From positions 443,900 through 507,899 of the forward strand of contig JBCBIJ010000001.1 of assembly GCA_038524795.1 (NCBI GenBank): a stretch of DNA of 64,000 nt, written 5' to 3'. The position numbers were made by a program, and so were the translations under genes. The notes below the pieces were generated by a model. The model did no database searches. It was given only the letters and a program-made list of their open reading frames with translations, and was not told the DNA's origin. Source of the stretch: CALBPI01 sp038524795 (lineage in GTDB: Bacteria; Pseudomonadota; Gammaproteobacteria; Steroidobacterales; Woeseiaceae). Positions 62,133 through 64,000 of the stretch are shown one piece after another (position 1 is the first letter of the stretch; every line of letters begins with the position of its first letter).

Positions 62133-63797
62133 ATGGAAAAGATCTGGCTCTCTTCGTACATCGAAGGCACACCCGAGTTTATCGACAACGCGGGCTACGA
62201 TTCGTTGCGCGACCTCATCGAGGAGAACTGCCGGACGCACGCCGACAAGCCTGCGTACGCCAGTATGGGGGCTACCCTGAGCTTCGCGGACATCGACCGC
62301 CTGTCGGCGCAGTTCGCAGCCTACCTGCAACACGAACTGGGGCTGGCCAAGGGCGAGCGCGTCGCACTGATGATGCCCAACATCCTGCAGTACCCGATCG
62401 CCCTGTTCGGCGTGCTGCGCGCCGGGCTCGTAGCCGTCAACGTGAACCCGCTCTACACAAAGCGCGAGCTCGAACACCAGATGAACGACTCGGGCGCGAA
62501 AGCCATCGTCATCGTGGAGAATTTTGCCTCGACCCTTTCTGCTGTGATCGAGAAAACGGGCCTTGAGCACGTCATCACCACCCAGATCGGCGACATGCTG
62601 CCGGGCCTGAAGCGCCTGATCACGAACGTCGTGGTCAAGCGCGTCAAGAAAATGGTGCCCGAGTTCTCACTGCCGGGCGCCGTGACCTTCCGCCAGGCAC
62701 TCGCCGGCGGCGCGGGCAAGACCATCGAGCGCCGCGAGATCACGCTCGACGACCTGGCGTTCCTGCAGTACACGGGCGGCACGACGGGCGTGGCCAAGGG
62801 CGCGATGCTCAGTCACGGCAACCTCGTGCACAACGTGCAGCAGTCCAACGCCTGGCTCGGCAACAAGCTCGACGATACGCCCGTCATTGGTATTTGCGCG
62901 CTGCCGCTCTATCACATCTTTTCTCTCGAAGGGAATTGCTTCAGTCTGCTCGAACAGGGCGGGCTCAATGTGCTCATTGCCAACCCGCGTGACTTCGACG
63001 GCTTCGTCGACGAACTTGCGAAGTACCCGTTTTCCTACTTCACGGGTGTGAACACGTTGTTCAATGCGTTGCTGGGCCACCCGCGATTTTCGTCGCTCGA
63101 TTTTTCGCACCTGCGCATTACCATTGGCGGCGGCATGGCCGTGCAACGCGCCGTGGCTGAAAAATGGCACGAAGTAACCGGCACGCCACTCATCCAGGCC
63201 TATGGTCTGACAGAGACCTCACCAGCGGCCGTTATCAATCCGTTTACCGAAGACCTGGAGTACACAGGCGCCATCGGCCTGCCGATCTCATCCACCGAAG
63301 TCGCCATCATGGATGACGACGGCAACCACCTGGCCGTGGGCGAGATCGGCGAAATCTGCATTCGAGGCCCGCAGGTGATGCAGGGCTACTGGCAGCGCCC
63401 TGAAGAAACCGAGAAGGTCATGGAAGGCGACTGGCTGCGTACGGGCGACGTCGGACGCATGGACGAGAAGGGCTTCATCTTTATCGAAGACCGCAAGAAA
63501 GACATGATTCTCGTCTCAGGCTTCAACGTGTATCCCAACGAAATCGAAGATGTCGTCGTACAGATGCCGGGCATCGTTGAGGCGGCCGCCGTGGGCAAGC
63601 CTGACGAGAAATCAGGCGAGATCGTGAAGCTCTACGTCTTCGCCGACGATCCGTCGCTGGACGCCAAATCCGTGATTGCCTACTGCCGCGAAAACCTCAC
63701 GGGCTACAAGGTTCCGAAGGAAGTGGTCTTCCGCGACGAAGAGCTTCCCAAGACCAACGTCGGCAAAATACTCCGCCGCGAGCTCCGCGACAGCTGA
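62133..63797 (+). CDS. fadD: Long-chain fatty-acid-CoA ligase
   Basis: The 554-residue ANL-family enzyme has the AMP-binding motif QYTGGTTGVAKGAMLSH, the YGLTETSPAAVINP segment, the hinge region DWLRTGDVGRMDEKGFIFIEDRKKDMILVSGFNVYPNEIE (family FACS signature) and PKTNVGKILRRELRD with the catalytic Lys. Length matches FadD (about 560). It activates exogenous long-chain acids for beta-oxidation. CAGGAG about 11 bases upstream; probably co-transcribed with tesA, linking fatty-acid release and activation. Confidence 0.95.
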   Translation: MEKIWLSSYIEGTPEFIDNAGYDSLRDLIEENCRTHADKPAYASMGATLSFADIDRLSAQFAAYLQHELGLAKGERVALMMPNILQYPIALFGVLRAGLVAVNVNPLYTKRELEHQMNDSGAKAIVIVENFASTLSAVIEKTGLEHVITTQIGDMLPGLKRLITNVVVKRVKKMVPEFSLPGAVTFRQALAGGAGKTIERREITLDDLAFLQYTGGTTGVAKGAMLSHGNLVHNVQQSNAWLGNKLDDTPVIGICALPLYHIFSLEGNCFSLLEQGGLNVLIANPRDFDGFVDELAKYPFSYFTGVNTLFNALLGHPRFSSLDFSHLRITIGGGMAVQRAVAEKWHEVTGTPLIQAYGLTETSPAAVINPFTEDLEYTGAIGLPISSTEVAIMDDDGNHLAVGEIGEICIRGPQVMQGYWQRPEETEKVMEGDWLRTGDVGRMDEKGFIFIEDRKKDMILVSGFNVYPNEIEDVVVQMPGIVEAAAVGKPDEKSGEIVKLYVFADDPSLDAKSVIAYCRENLTGYKVPKEVVFRDEELPKTNVGKILRRELRDS

Positions 63798-63820
63798 CGG
63801 CGGCCCGCGCAGCGCCGCCC

Positions 63821-63860
63821 CGTCATTGCGAGGCCGCGTAGCGGCCGCGGCAATCTCGTA
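63821..63860. repeat. REP-like palindromic element and flanking repeat-like DNA at the right edge
   Basis: CGTCATTGCGAGGCCGC and its imperfect complement GCGGCCGCGGCAATCTC form a hairpin starting 23 bases after fadD. The CGTCATTGCGAG...GGCAATCTC pattern is a widespread intergenic palindromic repeat of many bacteria. From about 63915 to 64000 the DNA is non-coding, with repeated CATCCCTG/GACATCCC units (near 63953, 63974 and 63990) that resemble another dispersed repeat. No gene is visible from 63798 to 64000. Confidence 0.65.
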
Positions 63861-64000
63861 ACGAAATCGTGCCCTCAAACAGCACGACCCCCAGACCTTT
63901 CCCGCCTGCCCGCACCGCCGATAGGTGTTGTCGGGAACGCTCGAGTCCATCCCTGGATCGCTTGGCGAGCGACATCCCTGTCGCTCGACATCCCGCCAAC

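Noticed and set aside
63612..63950. Minus-strand open frame across the fadD end and the right-edge repeats
   Set aside because: Overlaps the conserved C-terminus of FadD and the REP-like hairpin; Arg/Cys-rich product, no ribosome-binding site.

Overview
The window is a chromosomal stretch from a high-GC Gammaproteobacterium. Lineage markers are the order polA – engB – cytochrome c4 – dsbA, the divergent tesA / ybbA-ybbP pair, an LptM-type lipoprotein, YcgN, an FlhC-like regulator and a TonB-dependent receptor. The arginine operon uses an N-acetylornithine carbamoyltransferase, as in Xanthomonadales and some relatives, but the species cannot be named. No rRNA, tRNA, CRISPR array, insertion sequence or prophage was seen.

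Left part (1-21.5 kb), mostly housekeeping. A partial unknown gene runs off the left edge, divergent from an FlhC-like regulator; mscL, a TANGO2/NRDE protein and a serine esterase follow. From 3.1 to 11.3 kb lies a tightly overlapping arginine operon: argR-argG-(unknown P-loop protein)-argC-argD-argF'-argB-argH, preceded by ARG-box-like sites. Neither an N-acetylglutamate synthase nor a deacetylase gene is present, and the P-loop protein sits inside the operon. Then come a hotdog thioesterase, lptM and polA. Between an inserted spermidine-dehydrogenase-like gene and engB there is a strong candidate small RNA with a sigma-E-type promoter, C-rich hairpin loops and an intrinsic terminator. Its position corresponds to Spot 42 / ErsA. 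Cytochrome c4, a lipoprotein DsbA and a degenerate HD-GYP gene coupled to an L,D-transpeptidase complete the section.

Middle part (21.6-53.3 kb), accessory and catabolic. It holds a PYROXD2-like oxidoreductase, a TonB receptor and several operons: CaiB/BaiF CoA-transferase; HMG-CoA-lyase-like, amidohydrolase, acyl-CoA ligase and MFS; VOC protein; nitrilase-like protein; dienelactone hydrolase; MDR reductase, membrane protein, FAD oxidase and dihaem-cytochrome/rhodanese; LeuCD-like hydro-lyase with DUF1838; DUF3598-like; cupin with a GntR regulator; and a halotyrosine-dehalogenase-like flavoprotein. A palindrome of the form CTATAA-CA-TTATAG recurs in four of these promoter regions, suggesting one local regulon. 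The CoA-transferase, lyase and hydro-lyase would fit degradation of a branched or methylated dicarboxylic acid, but the substrate is not identified. A two-gene signalling unit (PhnD-like binding protein plus GGDEF-EAL) and a YbdG-type channel gene with an in-frame amber codon lie within this section.

Right part (53.3-64 kb), housekeeping and stress genes: ycgN, a D-2-hydroxyacid dehydrogenase – photolyase – oxyR – membrane protein operon, the YbbAP exporter with divergent tesA, fadD, and REP-like repeats at the right end.
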